Below are positions 1 to 6,366 of a stretch of 16,474 nucleotides of DNA, one piece after another. The notes under the pieces are model-generated. The model was not told the origin of the DNA, ran no database searches, and was given only the letters and a program-made list of their open reading frames with translations. The stretch comes from UBA93 sp964477205 (lineage in GTDB: Archaea > Micrarchaeota > Micrarchaeia > Norongarragalinales > Norongarragalinaceae). The position numbers and the translations under genes are program-made. The stretch covers positions 1-16,474 of the forward strand of contig CAYZDE010000016.1 of NCBI GenBank assembly GCA_964477205.1, written 5' to 3'. The stretch's first letter is position 1; the number at the start of each line of letters is the position of its first letter.

Positions 1-162
1 CCCCTCGACTTGGTTTGGGCTCCGGCGAGCGCACTAGCCATACTCGCATTATACAAGGACGAGCGTTACGCCTTCGCCGGCTTTGCCGAAGAAATACTGC
101 CTTTTACGGATTGGATTCCAATGGGAACCATTGCCTGGTGGAGAACGCAAAGAAAGAAATAG
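1..162 (+). CDS. Hypothetical protein, C-terminal 53 residues only
   Basis: An open frame runs from the window edge to a TAG stop at 160-162, so the 5' part of the gene lies outside. The visible tail is Ala/Leu-rich, then contains ERYAFAGFAEEILPFTDWIP, and ends in two tryptophans and a basic QRKK end. The mix of a hydrophobic stretch, an acidic turn and an aromatic/basic end resembles the last membrane-associated helix of small integral membrane proteins, but I do not recognise the family. It is convergent with the synthetase gene that ends at 280. Codon use (many GCC, GCG, CTC) resembles the neighbouring genes, which supports real coding. The function is unknown. Confidence 0.55.
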   Translation, partial: PLDLVWAPASALAILALYKDERYAFAGFAEEILPFTDWIPMGTIAWWRTQRKK

Positions 163-190
163 CCGGTTGATTAACACTTAATGCGGCTAT
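159..190 (+). terminator. Hairpin overlapping a stop codon, possible 3'-end structure
   Basis: The arms ATAGCCG (159-165) and CGGCTAT (184-190) are perfectly complementary. Inside them a second perfect stem, ATTAA/TTAAT, closes a CAC loop. The outer arm contains the TAG stop of the upstream gene. No T-run follows, so this may be an RNA-stabilising 3' hairpin rather than a classical terminator. The rest of 191-279 holds only short palindromes such as GGTAGCTACC at 231-240 and no gene I can support. Confidence 0.4.
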
Positions 191-279
191 GACGACACTG
201 TCCCAGTCGGACTATTAGAATGAAGATCGAGGTAGCTACCGAGCCGTACAACAGCAAAAACAGCGAAGGGTAGAGCCGC

Positions 280-1899
280 TTAATTGTGCGCGTACCAGTA
301 TTCGCCGGGCGAGTCAAGACGGCAGTAACCGAAACGCTCGAATTGAACCAAATCGCCCACTTTCAAGTCGCCAGTTGACGGTTCGGCAAGGCCTTCAATT
401 ACGGCCCCATCGGCTTTTAGCACGCGCGCCTTAACCGCGTTCGAGGGAACCCACTGAATCTTCGGCATGCTCTGCACAATTTCATTGCCGGCATCCTTGC
501 ACTCCCCGCCGAGCACCACGTTACGCAAATCCTTTAACCGCACGGTTTTCCCTTTCAAGCCCTCGAAGTCCTTGCGCGCAACGAAAATTTCCTTGGTTAC
601 GGAAATTACCCGCTCGCCTAGATCCTCCTTCGGGTGATTAGCAATACGAACTTCAGCTGGAAGTTCGAACGGCAAATTAATTTTCACTTGGTCTGGTACG
701 AAGAATCGGCGCTTGGTTTTCGCGTCGATCAGCTTCTTGTTATAGTTGTATAGTTTCTTCCAGTCGAGTTGTGAGTCAACGCGCTTCACGCCTAAAGAAA
801 GCATGTAAGCCCGAATTGCGCGGGCTTGAATGCCGCGGCGGCGCAAAGCCGCGAGGGTCGGCAATTGAATGTCATCCCAATCGGAGAAGCGCTTGTCGCG
901 GATGCCTTGCAGTATCTCACTCTTATGGCTCAACAGCCCGGGCACTTTAATGAGGCCGTACTCTAGGAACGCGGGCTGCGGCCAGTTGAAGTAATCGTAA
1001 ATAAACGCCTGCTTGACTTGGTTCAATTCGTGTTCCTTGCCGCGTATTACCAGGGTTACCCCGAGCAAATGGTCGTCGATTGCGCAAGCGAAATTGTATA
1101 AAGGCCAAACGCGCGCTTTCGAATTGCGGGGGTGAGCTCCGGTAACGATTCGGAACGCGGGCCAATCGCGCACGCTGGCGTTCGAGTGCCCGTAATCCGT
1201 CTTAATCCGCAGTATTGCTTCGCCTTCGGCGTACTCATCAAACATTTTCTTCCAACGCGCGAGCTGGTCGCTTACCGGCAAGTCTCGGCAAGGGCACGGC
1301 TTCCCTGCGGTACGCAGCTCCCGCATTTTCTCAATCGGGCAATTGCAAACAAAAGCCTTGCCATCGTTAATCAATTGCCCGGCGTAATCATAATATAATT
1401 GCAGGCGGTCGCTTTGCAAAACGATGGAATCGATCTTGCATTCAAGCCACTCGATGTCCTTCGGGATGCGCTCGTACGCTTCTGGCAGCGGCTTCTTCGT
1501 TTTCGGGTCAGTGTCCTCCAAGCGCACTGAAAACCTGCCTTTTGTTAAGCGAGCGTACTCGTCGTTAACGACTATAGCCCGCGCGTGCCCTATGTGCAGC
1601 ATTCCGCTCGGATTCGGGGCGATGCGGGTGTTCGCTATTGGAACCGGCGACTCGGGGAGGCCTTCGCGCTGTGCCTTTTTCTCAAAGGAATAAGCTTCCA
1701 GCGCCTTCGCGACTTCCCCTTTTGACAAGGCATTAGCCTTGTCTACGGCTTCTTTTACCGCGGCCATGGTGGCCTTCATGTCCGCCTTGGCTTCGGGCAC
1801 TTCGCCGAGTACTTTGCCGACAACGAACTTCGCGCTGGCGCTATCGTAGTCAAACGCGTTCTTCAAAGCGTGCTTGTAACAACTCTCCTTTAAGTTCAT
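280..1899 (-). CDS. gltX: Glutamyl-tRNA synthetase, archaeal type
   Basis: Class I aminoacyl-tRNA synthetase of the cytoplasm that charges tRNA with glutamate. The archaeal type is usually non-discriminating, also making Glu-tRNA(Gln) for later amidation. It is 539 residues, close to the usual archaeal length of about 560. The first ~90 residues are the archaeal extension (FVVGKVLGEVPEAK). The ATP-binding HIGH motif is at 102-105 (PNPSGMLHIGHARA). The pair C185-x-C187 and C202-x-C204 looks like the zinc-site cysteines of many family members. WDDIQLPTLAALRRRG (341-356) is a family hallmark. The KMSKS equivalent is LSHKS at 323-327, which keeps the last Lys-Ser but has lost the first Lys and the Met. 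The C-terminal beta-barrel anticodon region covers roughly 400-539. The start is an ATG about 31 nt from a TATA-like TTTAATA, so transcription probably begins within a few bases of the start. Confidence 0.96.
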   Translation of the reverse strand: MNLKESCYKHALKNAFDYDSASAKFVVGKVLGEVPEAKADMKATMAAVKEAVDKANALSKGEVAKALEAYSFEKKAQREGLPESPVPIANTRIAPNPSGMLHIGHARAIVVNDEYARLTKGRFSVRLEDTDPKTKKPLPEAYERIPKDIEWLECKIDSIVLQSDRLQLYYDYAGQLINDGKAFVCNCPIEKMRELRTAGKPCPCRDLPVSDQLARWKKMFDEYAEGEAILRIKTDYGHSNASVRDWPAFRIVTGAHPRNSKARVWPLYNFACAIDDHLLGVTLVIRGKEHELNQVKQAFIYDYFNWPQPAFLEYGLIKVPGLLSHKSEILQGIRDKRFSDWDDIQLPTLAALRRRGIQARAIRAYMLSLGVKRVDSQLDWKKLYNYNKKLIDAKTKRRFFVPDQVKINLPFELPAEVRIANHPKEDLGERVISVTKEIFVARKDFEGLKGKTVRLKDLRNVVLGGECKDAGNEIVQSMPKIQWVPSNAVKARVLKADGAVIEGLAEPSTGDLKVGDLVQFERFGYCRLDSPGEYWYAHN

Positions 1900-1927
1900 T
1901 GTCTAAACTTTCTTTCGGTTTTCAAGG

Positions 1928-1934
1928 TTTAATA
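1928..1934 (-). promoter_or_regulatory. Possible TATA box for gltX
   Basis: On the minus strand the sequence reads TATTAAA, centred about 31 nt before the gltX ATG. It overlaps the stop codon of the upstream gene at 1929-1931. Spacing fits archaeal promoters with a very short leader. This is inferred from position and composition only. Confidence 0.4.
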
Positions 1935-2519
1935 CTCTTCGCGATATTTTTCACAGTAATAGAGTGCGCCCGCCGCCAGCAAGACGAGTAGTAGCCCGAG
2001 CCAGGGCGCCTCGTTTCGCGAGGGCATGGGTATGCTCACGGTGCGCTCACCAAACTCGAATGAAAAGAAGTTTTGTTCCGTCGGCTGGGAAGGCAACCAC
2101 GAATTAATTGAGCCATTAGCTTCGGGGGTAACGCGCGGCGGCAGCGCCTTCGGGTCGTTTAAGAAAAGGTCGGGCGTTGCGGTTTCATTAGCGGCCTCGG
2201 TCGCTTCTGGGCTAGCTTCGGGTGACGCTCCCGGCTCGCTTTGTTGAGCGCCGGGCGACGGAGTGGCTTCGGGCGAAGGCGACGGGCCTATGGTCGGGCT
2301 GGCTTCGGGCGAGGGTGACGGCGCTTCAGGCAAATAATCCGGGTCGCAGGCATTACCGATTCCATCGCCGTCTTCGTCGGCTTGATCCGGGTTGTAAACT
2401 TCGGGGCAATTGTCTAGGTCGCACTCACCGTCCCCATCCAAGTCTTGGCACAAGCCGTGAACTAGTGCGGTCGCTAGCAGTAATACTAATAAGATTAAGG
2501 TGAATCTTGAATAATTCAT
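1929..2519 (-). CDS. Surface-anchored protein with thrombospondin type-3-like calcium-binding segment
   Basis: A 196-residue exported protein. Residues 1-22 form a signal peptide (basic MNYSR start, then a Leu-rich core). Residues 24-61 are a thrombospondin type-3-like stretch: repeated D-x-D-x-D-G cores (DLDGDGECD, DEDGDGIG), NPDQAD, and cysteines 24, 33, 38 and 58. Such repeats bind calcium and stiffen extracellular stalks. Residues 62-115 are a Pro/Ser/Glu/Ala linker with repeated SPSPEA units, probably a wall-spanning stalk. Residues 172-188 are a membrane helix followed by a short charged tail, so the protein is probably anchored with its bulk outside. I chose the ATG at 2519 over a TTG three bases upstream because the TATA box then predicts a leader of only about 3 nt. 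The four-part plan resembles the proteins near 14223 and 14914. No enzymatic domain is seen and the precise function is unknown. Confidence 0.8.
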   Translation of the reverse strand: MNYSRFTLILLVLLLATALVHGLCQDLDGDGECDLDNCPEVYNPDQADEDGDGIGNACDPDYLPEAPSPSPEASPTIGPSPSPEATPSPGAQQSEPGASPEASPEATEAANETATPDLFLNDPKALPPRVTPEANGSINSWLPSQPTEQNFFSFEFGERTVSIPMPSRNEAPWLGLLLVLLAAGALYYCEKYREEY

Positions 2520-2545
2520 CAAGTAGAGTAAAACCGATGCTGGTT

Positions 2546-2551
2546 TTTAAA
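2546..2551 (-). promoter_or_regulatory. TATA box (TTTAAA) for the calcium-binding surface protein
   Basis: A perfect TTTAAA is centred 29-30 nt before the ATG at 2519, predicting transcription from about 2522, i.e. a near-leaderless mRNA. The stop of the next upstream minus-strand gene is at 2563, so this promoter makes 1929-2519 a separate unit. Confidence 0.55.
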
Positions 2552-2562
2552 TCATTTTTATT

Positions 2563-3402
2563 CTAGGAGAACGCGCGTTTGAATTTCAATAATAATTTAT
2601 TATTCTCGGCGGTTAGGACCGCGTACTTTCCATCGTAGAACAAGCCGTTGGTTATAACATGCGTTTCTCCTTCGAGAGAGTGGGGCGACTCCCCGTTTGC
2701 GCCTCTCACTTTGTAATCCAATGAATTGTTCTTCCTCGAGGAAACTGCTTGCAAATGGTCGTGGCCGCGAAGCAGTATTTCAGCGTTCTTTTTTTGCAAT
2801 CCGTCGTGCGCTTCCTCGTGCTCTTCTTTCTTTGGAATTCCCTTTGAATAAAGCCGACCTTCCGTGGACTCCTTAGCGTTATTCGAATCGATGCCGTGTA
2901 CTATTCGCAACTTCTTTCCGGCAAAACTTAATTCCAAAGCGCCGGAATAATTCTCGAAGAGCTTGCGCAAGTACTCCTTTGCCCCGGGCATTTTTTCATA
3001 CTCGCGTTGTAATGTGGAAAGGGAATCACTTCTTTGGTTTCCTCCTACCCTAAAAGAGGCGGACCCTTGTTTTTCTCCGACTAAATCGAAATCGTGGTTA
3101 CCTGGAGTCGTGATAACCGCAATGCCTTTATTCTTCAATTCTTTTTCCAGCTTTTCCCACGCGATTACCATTGAAGGGTGGTCGAAGTCGCCGGTGCAAA
3201 CAACATGCGTCGGCTTTTCCTTGCGGATTGCCTCGCGCAGTGAATTCATTAATTCGTCGGTCCGCTTTGAGTTCCAAGAGTGTAATTCCCCGAAAGCAAA
3301 TAGTTTCTCTTTCCGCGGTTCCTCGGACACTAAGTCGCGGAACTTTTCGCTTATCGGCTGGGAAAATACTGAATGAATTTCAGGTTCTCTTTGTAACTCC
3401 AT
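2563..3402 (-). CDS. Calcineurin-like metallophosphoesterase
   Basis: A phosphoesterase of the dinuclear-metal calcineurin-like superfamily; the substrate is unknown. With the start chosen here it is 279 residues and soluble. The family motifs appear in order: GELH at 38-41 (normally D-x-H, so the first metal Asp is Glu39), GDFDH at 71-75, GNHD at 101-104, VHGID at 168-172 and GHDH at 213-216. An open frame continues upstream to a start at 3501, but that would overlap the divergent gene. The ATG at 3402 lies about 28 nt from a TTTAAA box, so it is preferred. The gene is divergent from a kinase-fold-like gene and shares its promoter, suggesting related roles. Other possibilities include a nucleotidase or nuclease, since the family is broad. 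The Asp to Glu change could alter metal preference but need not abolish activity. Confidence 0.88.
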   Translation of the reverse strand: MELQREPEIHSVFSQPISEKFRDLVSEEPRKEKLFAFGELHSWNSKRTDELMNSLREAIRKEKPTHVVCTGDFDHPSMVIAWEKLEKELKNKGIAVITTPGNHDFDLVGEKQGSASFRVGGNQRSDSLSTLQREYEKMPGAKEYLRKLFENYSGALELSFAGKKLRIVHGIDSNNAKESTEGRLYSKGIPKKEEHEEAHDGLQKKNAEILLRGHDHLQAVSSRKNNSLDYKVRGANGESPHSLEGETHVITNGLFYDGKYAVLTAENNKLLLKFKRAFS

Positions 3403-3426
3403 AAATAAATAGTATGCCCACACAGC

Positions 3427-3436
3427 TTTTAAATTA
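3427..3436. promoter_or_regulatory. Shared bidirectional TATA box
   Basis: The palindromic core TTTAAA at 3428-3433 is centred about 28 nt before the ATG at 3402 (minus strand) and about 27 nt before the ATG at 3458 (plus strand). Both genes would therefore be leaderless and transcribed from one TATA element in both directions. No second AT-rich box is present in the 55-bp interval. Confidence 0.6.
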
Positions 3437-3457
3437 TGGTTCCCCGCTAAACTTATT

Positions 3458-4222
3458 ATGCCTAATCCAGTTGAAGAATTAAAGTCAGAGGCGAAAGTCA
3501 AATGGATAGGGCTAATGCCGCACCCGGAAACAGGACACCTGGTTCACTTGGGCGGAAGGGACTACGGGAAGGTATACTACGGAGCCGTGCATTATGACGC
3601 ACCTTCCGGCGAATCCAATGTTAGGGAAGCCGCCATTAAAATTTTCCACAAGCCGTTAACTCCAAAATTAGCCGAAAAATACCAGCGAGCGATTAATGAC
3701 TTGCACGAGGCCGGCTGGCCCATGAAAGGCGTGTTCATGCATAAGATTAGGCGTGAGGACGAAAAGAGCTTTCACGAATTAGGCTTGGACGTGTTGGGAG
3801 TTAAGTCAGGCCACTTTGTTCAAGTCATGCCCTTAAAGGGCTCTGAGAAGGGATCGGGTTTAGTGAATTTGAAGCGCGGCGAGAACATTCAGCACTCCGT
3901 GGAAACCTTATGGGAAACAATAAAGTTGATGGCGCAGGCTGCAAACGCTGGTTACGCGGCACCGAAGGACTTCGTGCATGTAGAAAAAAATAAGATATTC
4001 GGCTTCAAGCATGAGGTATTACCTTGGGACATTGACTTGCTGGTTCGCGGGGGAAAGCAGGACCCTGAGTCGCTTGCATTGCATATTGACTCCCAATTAT
4101 ACGATTTAAATTCACCTAAACAAGACTTAAGTGCAATGAAGCGGCGCGCATTATTACACACAAAAGGCGAACAAAAAGAAGCACTCCTGCGATTGTGGCC
4201 GTACCTGCGGCCCAAGAATTAA
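3458..4222 (+). CDS. Kinase-fold-like protein, possibly a pseudokinase
   Basis: A 254-residue soluble protein without a signal peptide or membrane segment. Several elements fit a protein-kinase-like fold. Residues 31-42 (LGGRDYGKVYYG) resemble the Gly-rich loop. AAIKIF at 58-63 resembles the VAIK strand with Lys61. WDIDLL at 190-195 could be the DFG-like metal-binding segment. Asn178 lies 13 residues before Asp191, the same spacing as the conserved Asn and DFG Asp of kinases. A clear HRD catalytic motif is missing; Asp171 in PKDFVH is the only candidate. The protein may thus be a divergent kinase or a pseudokinase. The assignment rests on motif spacing only. It is transcribed leaderlessly from a promoter shared with the metallophosphoesterase gene, which hints at a kinase/phosphatase-like pair. 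The next gene, scpA, has its own promoter. Confidence 0.5.
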   Translation: MPNPVEELKSEAKVKWIGLMPHPETGHLVHLGGRDYGKVYYGAVHYDAPSGESNVREAAIKIFHKPLTPKLAEKYQRAINDLHEAGWPMKGVFMHKIRREDEKSFHELGLDVLGVKSGHFVQVMPLKGSEKGSGLVNLKRGENIQHSVETLWETIKLMAQAANAGYAAPKDFVHVEKNKIFGFKHEVLPWDIDLLVRGGKQDPESLALHIDSQLYDLNSPKQDLSAMKRRALLHTKGEQKEALLRLWPYLRPKN

Positions 4223-4224
4223 TG

Positions 4225-4232
4225 TTTTATAC
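4225..4232 (+). promoter_or_regulatory. Possible TATA box for scpA
   Basis: TTTTATAC is centred about 21 nt before the ATG at 4249 and 60 nt before an in-frame ATG at 4288. The short distance to 4249 leaves open whether translation starts at 4288, which has GGTG at 4275-4278 as a possible SD sequence nine bases ahead. Confidence 0.4.
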
Positions 4233-4248
4233 TTCCCCTTACTACTGA

Positions 4249-4953
4249 ATGCGGCAAAATTCAACCCGTTTGCCGGTGCAGTTCGAAATGGACTTGTTAA
4301 AGATAGTAGTGAAGCCCACTTGGCGCGAGTTCCTAGTAGACCTGGTTAAGCACGAGGAAATGGACCCTTGGGACATTGACTTAGCGCGCGTAGCCGACAA
4401 TTACTTAGCAAGCGTGCGAGCGCTTCAATGCATGGACTTGCGGGTTCCAGCGAACGTGATACTTGCTTCGGCCTTATTACTTCGATTCAAGGCGGAGGCA
4501 TTGCGCTTGGATTGGGCTAGCGACGATAACGAAGATTTCTTCGAGGAAACACCCGAGTTATTAAAAGAAAACTTGCCGGAGTTGACTTTAAAGCCGAACC
4601 GGCCGCGCAAACGCAAGGTTACCTTGGACGAGTTAGTGCAGGCAATGGACGAGGTAATGAAGCGAGGGAGGCGGCTGCCGAGGAAGAGGTTGAAGCCGGC
4701 AGTGCTGGAAGTGCAATTACCAAAGGCATCGATGGACGAGAAGATGGCCAGCGTGATGGAAAAAGCGCATTGCCTCAAGGACGCGGAAGGCGTATTGTTA
4801 TTTTCTTCAATGATTAAGGAAGCGGGCTTGGACGAATTTGCATTGCATTTCCTGCCCGTAATGCACTTGGTTCAAGGCCAACGAATGCTCGCTTGGCAGG
4901 ACGAGTTATTCGGCGAGATTTTCCTGCGCGTGCTGCCCGAACAAAGCGCTTAA
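4249..4953 (+). CDS. scpA: Segregation and condensation protein A (kleisin)
   Basis: The kleisin subunit that bridges the two head domains of SMC in the prokaryotic condensin complex, acting on the nucleoid in chromosome compaction and segregation. It is 234 residues, normal for archaeal ScpA. The N-terminal domain (14-90) has the family signature DPWDIDLARVADNYL at 39-53, which contacts the SMC neck, followed by LASALLLRFKAEAL. A charged linker (about 91-155) is rich in Arg/Lys and Glu. The C-terminal winged-helix part (about 160-234) ends in QDELFGEIFLRVL, typical of kleisins. The start could be 4249 or the in-frame ATG at 4288, since conservation begins near MDLLKIVV at residue 14. Neither smc nor scpB is in the window. 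Confidence in the family is high. Confidence 0.93.
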   Translation: MRQNSTRLPVQFEMDLLKIVVKPTWREFLVDLVKHEEMDPWDIDLARVADNYLASVRALQCMDLRVPANVILASALLLRFKAEALRLDWASDDNEDFFEETPELLKENLPELTLKPNRPRKRKVTLDELVQAMDEVMKRGRRLPRKRLKPAVLEVQLPKASMDEKMASVMEKAHCLKDAEGVLLFSSMIKEAGLDEFALHFLPVMHLVQGQRMLAWQDELFGEIFLRVLPEQSA

Positions 4954-4978
4954 AAAAGGTGTTTGAATAATGCATAGC

Positions 4979-4984
4979 GAGGTG
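4979..4984 (+). promoter_or_regulatory. Strong SD sequence deciding a TTG start
   Basis: GAGGTG lies five bases before the TTG at 4990. The TTG opens a frame starting with the class III signal peptide MKRGQ, so the site supports TTG as the start of the first pilin-like gene. Confidence 0.6.
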
Positions 4985-4989
4985 TTCTC

Positions 4990-5457
4990 TTGAAGAGAGG
5001 TCAAGCTTTTGAAACAATGATGCTCGTTATCAGCGTAATCGTCGCAATCGCCATACTCGGAATCCTACTCGGCTTCCTTGGCAATGTTACGATTATCGGC
5101 GCGGACGCTAAACAAGTAATCGCGGATAATGTTAAAGAGATTTACAACAAGGGCTACGGGGTCACCGTAAGCGACCGCGTTGACTTCAAGCAGGATACCG
5201 TGCTAACTGGCAAGGATATAACGAATGACTTGTTCAGCTCAGAGCAAATAAAATTACACTGCGCGGGAGAAGACTCGATTTGCGGGGACGGCGAAGAAAA
5301 CTCAATTGAAATCAATGACGACCCCGTGAGCATAATCGTTAACAAGGGCGCGAAGGCGTACGTGGCAGTGTGCACCGAGGAGGGAGTTGATTACCACGTG
5401 GTAATCGGCACGAAATCCACGGAAGTCCGCAATGAGTGCCTTGAATTAATCGGATGA
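4990..5457 (+). CDS. Class III signal peptide protein, pilin-like
   Basis: A 155-residue pilin-like protein. The N-terminus MKRGQAFE is a class III signal peptide: basic residues, then a G-Q cleavage site with Glu three residues beyond the Gln, as recognised by archaeal prepilin peptidases. It runs straight into a hydrophobic helix at 10-31 that would form the filament core. The exposed domain (32-155) contains four cysteines (91, 98, 128, 150) and an acidic loop around CGDGEENS. Translation uses TTG with a strong SD sequence. It is the first of six neighbouring small exported proteins. A hairpin containing the next gene's TATA box follows the stop, so it may be transcribed alone. It may be the major subunit or a minor pilin; the sequence does not decide. 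Confidence 0.8.
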   Translation: MKRGQAFETMMLVISVIVAIAILGILLGFLGNVTIIGADAKQVIADNVKEIYNKGYGVTVSDRVDFKQDTVLTGKDITNDLFSSEQIKLHCAGEDSICGDGEENSIEINDDPVSIIVNKGAKAYVAVCTEEGVDYHVVIGTKSTEVRNECLELIG

Positions 5458-5463
5458 AACCTT

Positions 5464-5478
5464 CGGGTTTTAAACCCG
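5464..5478 (+). promoter_or_regulatory. Hairpin with embedded TATA box
   Basis: CGGGTT and AACCCG (5464-5478) form a perfect 6-bp stem around TTA. The middle of the palindrome is TTTAAA (5469-5474), centred 26-27 nt before the ATG at 5498, the expected leaderless TATA position. The element may both end the upstream transcript and start the next. Confidence 0.55.
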
Positions 5479-5497
5479 GTTTCACTCTTTTCTAATC

Positions 5498-5677
5498 ATG
5501 AAGCGCGGTTCGACTGAATGGACGCCGATTTACTTGGTGATAGTAGCGGCCATAGCATTAATCCTAATCATTACATTCGTTAAGCCCTTGCTACAGCAGA
5601 GCGCGGGTGCAGCCGAATCGAACACTCAAGCCGCAATCGACGTGGCGAAAGCGGGCTTATTCCTCGCGGGGCGTTAA
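5498..5677 (+). CDS. Small 59-residue pilin-like membrane protein
   Basis: A short gene with an ATG at 5498 and TAA at 5675-5677. The protein starts MKRGSTEWTP, resembling the MKRGQ start of its neighbours with Ser in place of Gln, and continues into a hydrophobic helix at about 12-30. The remaining 30 residues are polar, alanine-rich and cysteine-free. The likely role is a small pilin or membrane component of the same apparatus; it consists of little more than the assembly helix. Support comes from the leaderless-promoter TATA box 27 nt upstream, the two-base gap to the next gene, and the 16-bp match TAATCATGAAGCGCGG around both this start and the next one. Whether it is processed is uncertain because the usual Gln is missing. 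Confidence 0.75.
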   Translation: MKRGSTEWTPIYLVIVAAIALILIITFVKPLLQQSAGAAESNTQAAIDVAKAGLFLAGR

Positions 5678-5679
5678 TC

Positions 5680-6333
5680 ATGAAGCGCGGGCAAGTGGAC
5701 GCGCCAATTGAATTATTCGTTGCGGTAATCATACTCATGGCGAGCATGAGCCTTGCTTTCTACTTGATGAACCAAACGAACGAGAGCAAGTGCATTGCCC
5801 AACTCAAAACGGAAACCGATAAGCTACAGTCGGCAATGCTCGACATAGCCCTTGCCTCGCCACCGACTTCACGAACCATAACCTTCGAGATGCCCAGGTG
5901 CGGGAGCGTTAACGTGGAAGTCCTTCAATTCGTTTACTATTCTAGCCCGGAGTATTGTAGGCTGTGCCCCGCGCACTACGGCGGGTGCTGGCAAATCGTC
6001 CCGATTTCAGTGGACCGCTACGGCCAGTACTCGGTAGTTAGCGATGCGGTTTCCTGCGTGCAAATGTCAGGCGACTTATGGATTGACGACGAGGGCTGCG
6101 ATTCGGATTCAATAAACCTAGGCGATTCGCCTTGCCCGTACGGGGAAACCCAATGCGACTTCGAAAAAACGAGCGTTTCAAACAGCGTACTCGAGAACTC
6201 GCGCTGGGCCACGCTCGGCAAGGAAACCGGCTCGAATATTTACAAGATAACGCTAACGAAAACCACGCGCTTGACCGGCGGCTCTGAAGCCGGAGCGATT
6301 CGCGTTTGCGCCAAGCCCGCAAACAAGGCGTAA
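5680..6333 (+). CDS. Cysteine-rich class III signal peptide protein, minor pilin-like
   Basis: A 217-residue protein starting MKRGQVDAPIELF: basic residues, G-Q processing site and a hydrophobic helix at about 10-30. The exported part has ten cysteines (38, 74, 93, 96, 103, 126, 140, 152, 159, 210), including CRLCPAHYGGC and CPYGETQC, so it is probably held together by disulfides. No known catalytic motif is seen. It starts two bases after the 59-residue gene and is probably co-transcribed with it; GGGGCG upstream may be a weak ribosome site. A hairpin that uses the TAA stop codon as its loop lies right at its end. A minor pilin or pseudopilin with an adhesive or tip role is the best guess. 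I do not recognise the ectodomain family. Confidence 0.78.
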   Translation: MKRGQVDAPIELFVAVIILMASMSLAFYLMNQTNESKCIAQLKTETDKLQSAMLDIALASPPTSRTITFEMPRCGSVNVEVLQFVYYSSPEYCRLCPAHYGGCWQIVPISVDRYGQYSVVSDAVSCVQMSGDLWIDDEGCDSDSINLGDSPCPYGETQCDFEKTSVSNSVLENSRWATLGKETGSNIYKITLTKTTRLTGGSEAGAIRVCAKPANKA

Positions 6334-6342
6334 CGCCTTTTT
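6325..6342 (+). terminator. Terminator hairpin with stop codon in the loop
   Basis: AAGGCG (6325-6330) and CGCCTT (6334-6339) are perfectly complementary; the three-base loop is the TAA stop of the upstream gene. Five T follow (6338-6342). The T-rich end also serves as the probable TATA box of the next gene. Confidence 0.6.
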
Positions 6343-6345
6343 AAC
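6338..6345 (+). promoter_or_regulatory. Probable TATA box for the duplicated-signal gene
   Basis: TTTTTAAC is centred about 26 nt before the ATG at 6367, the expected leaderless distance. This favours 6367 over an in-frame ATG at 6358. Confidence 0.4.
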
Positions 6346-6366
6346 TCGAAATGATTAATGGTTGTC

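Noticed and set aside
220..273. 17-codon ORF (MKIEVATEPYNSKNSEG) in the first intergenic region
   Set aside because: Its first residues faintly recall a small ribosomal protein N-terminus, but it is too short, has no SD sequence and no downstream continuation in any frame.
2447..2519. Lipoprotein signal in the calcium-binding surface protein
   Set aside because: The residues before Cys24 (VHGLC) do not fit a lipobox, and a C-terminal membrane helix already provides an anchor.
3403..3501. N-terminal extension of the metallophosphoesterase to 3501
   Set aside because: It would run through the shared TATA box and overlap the start of the divergent gene; the ATG at 3402 fits the promoter better.
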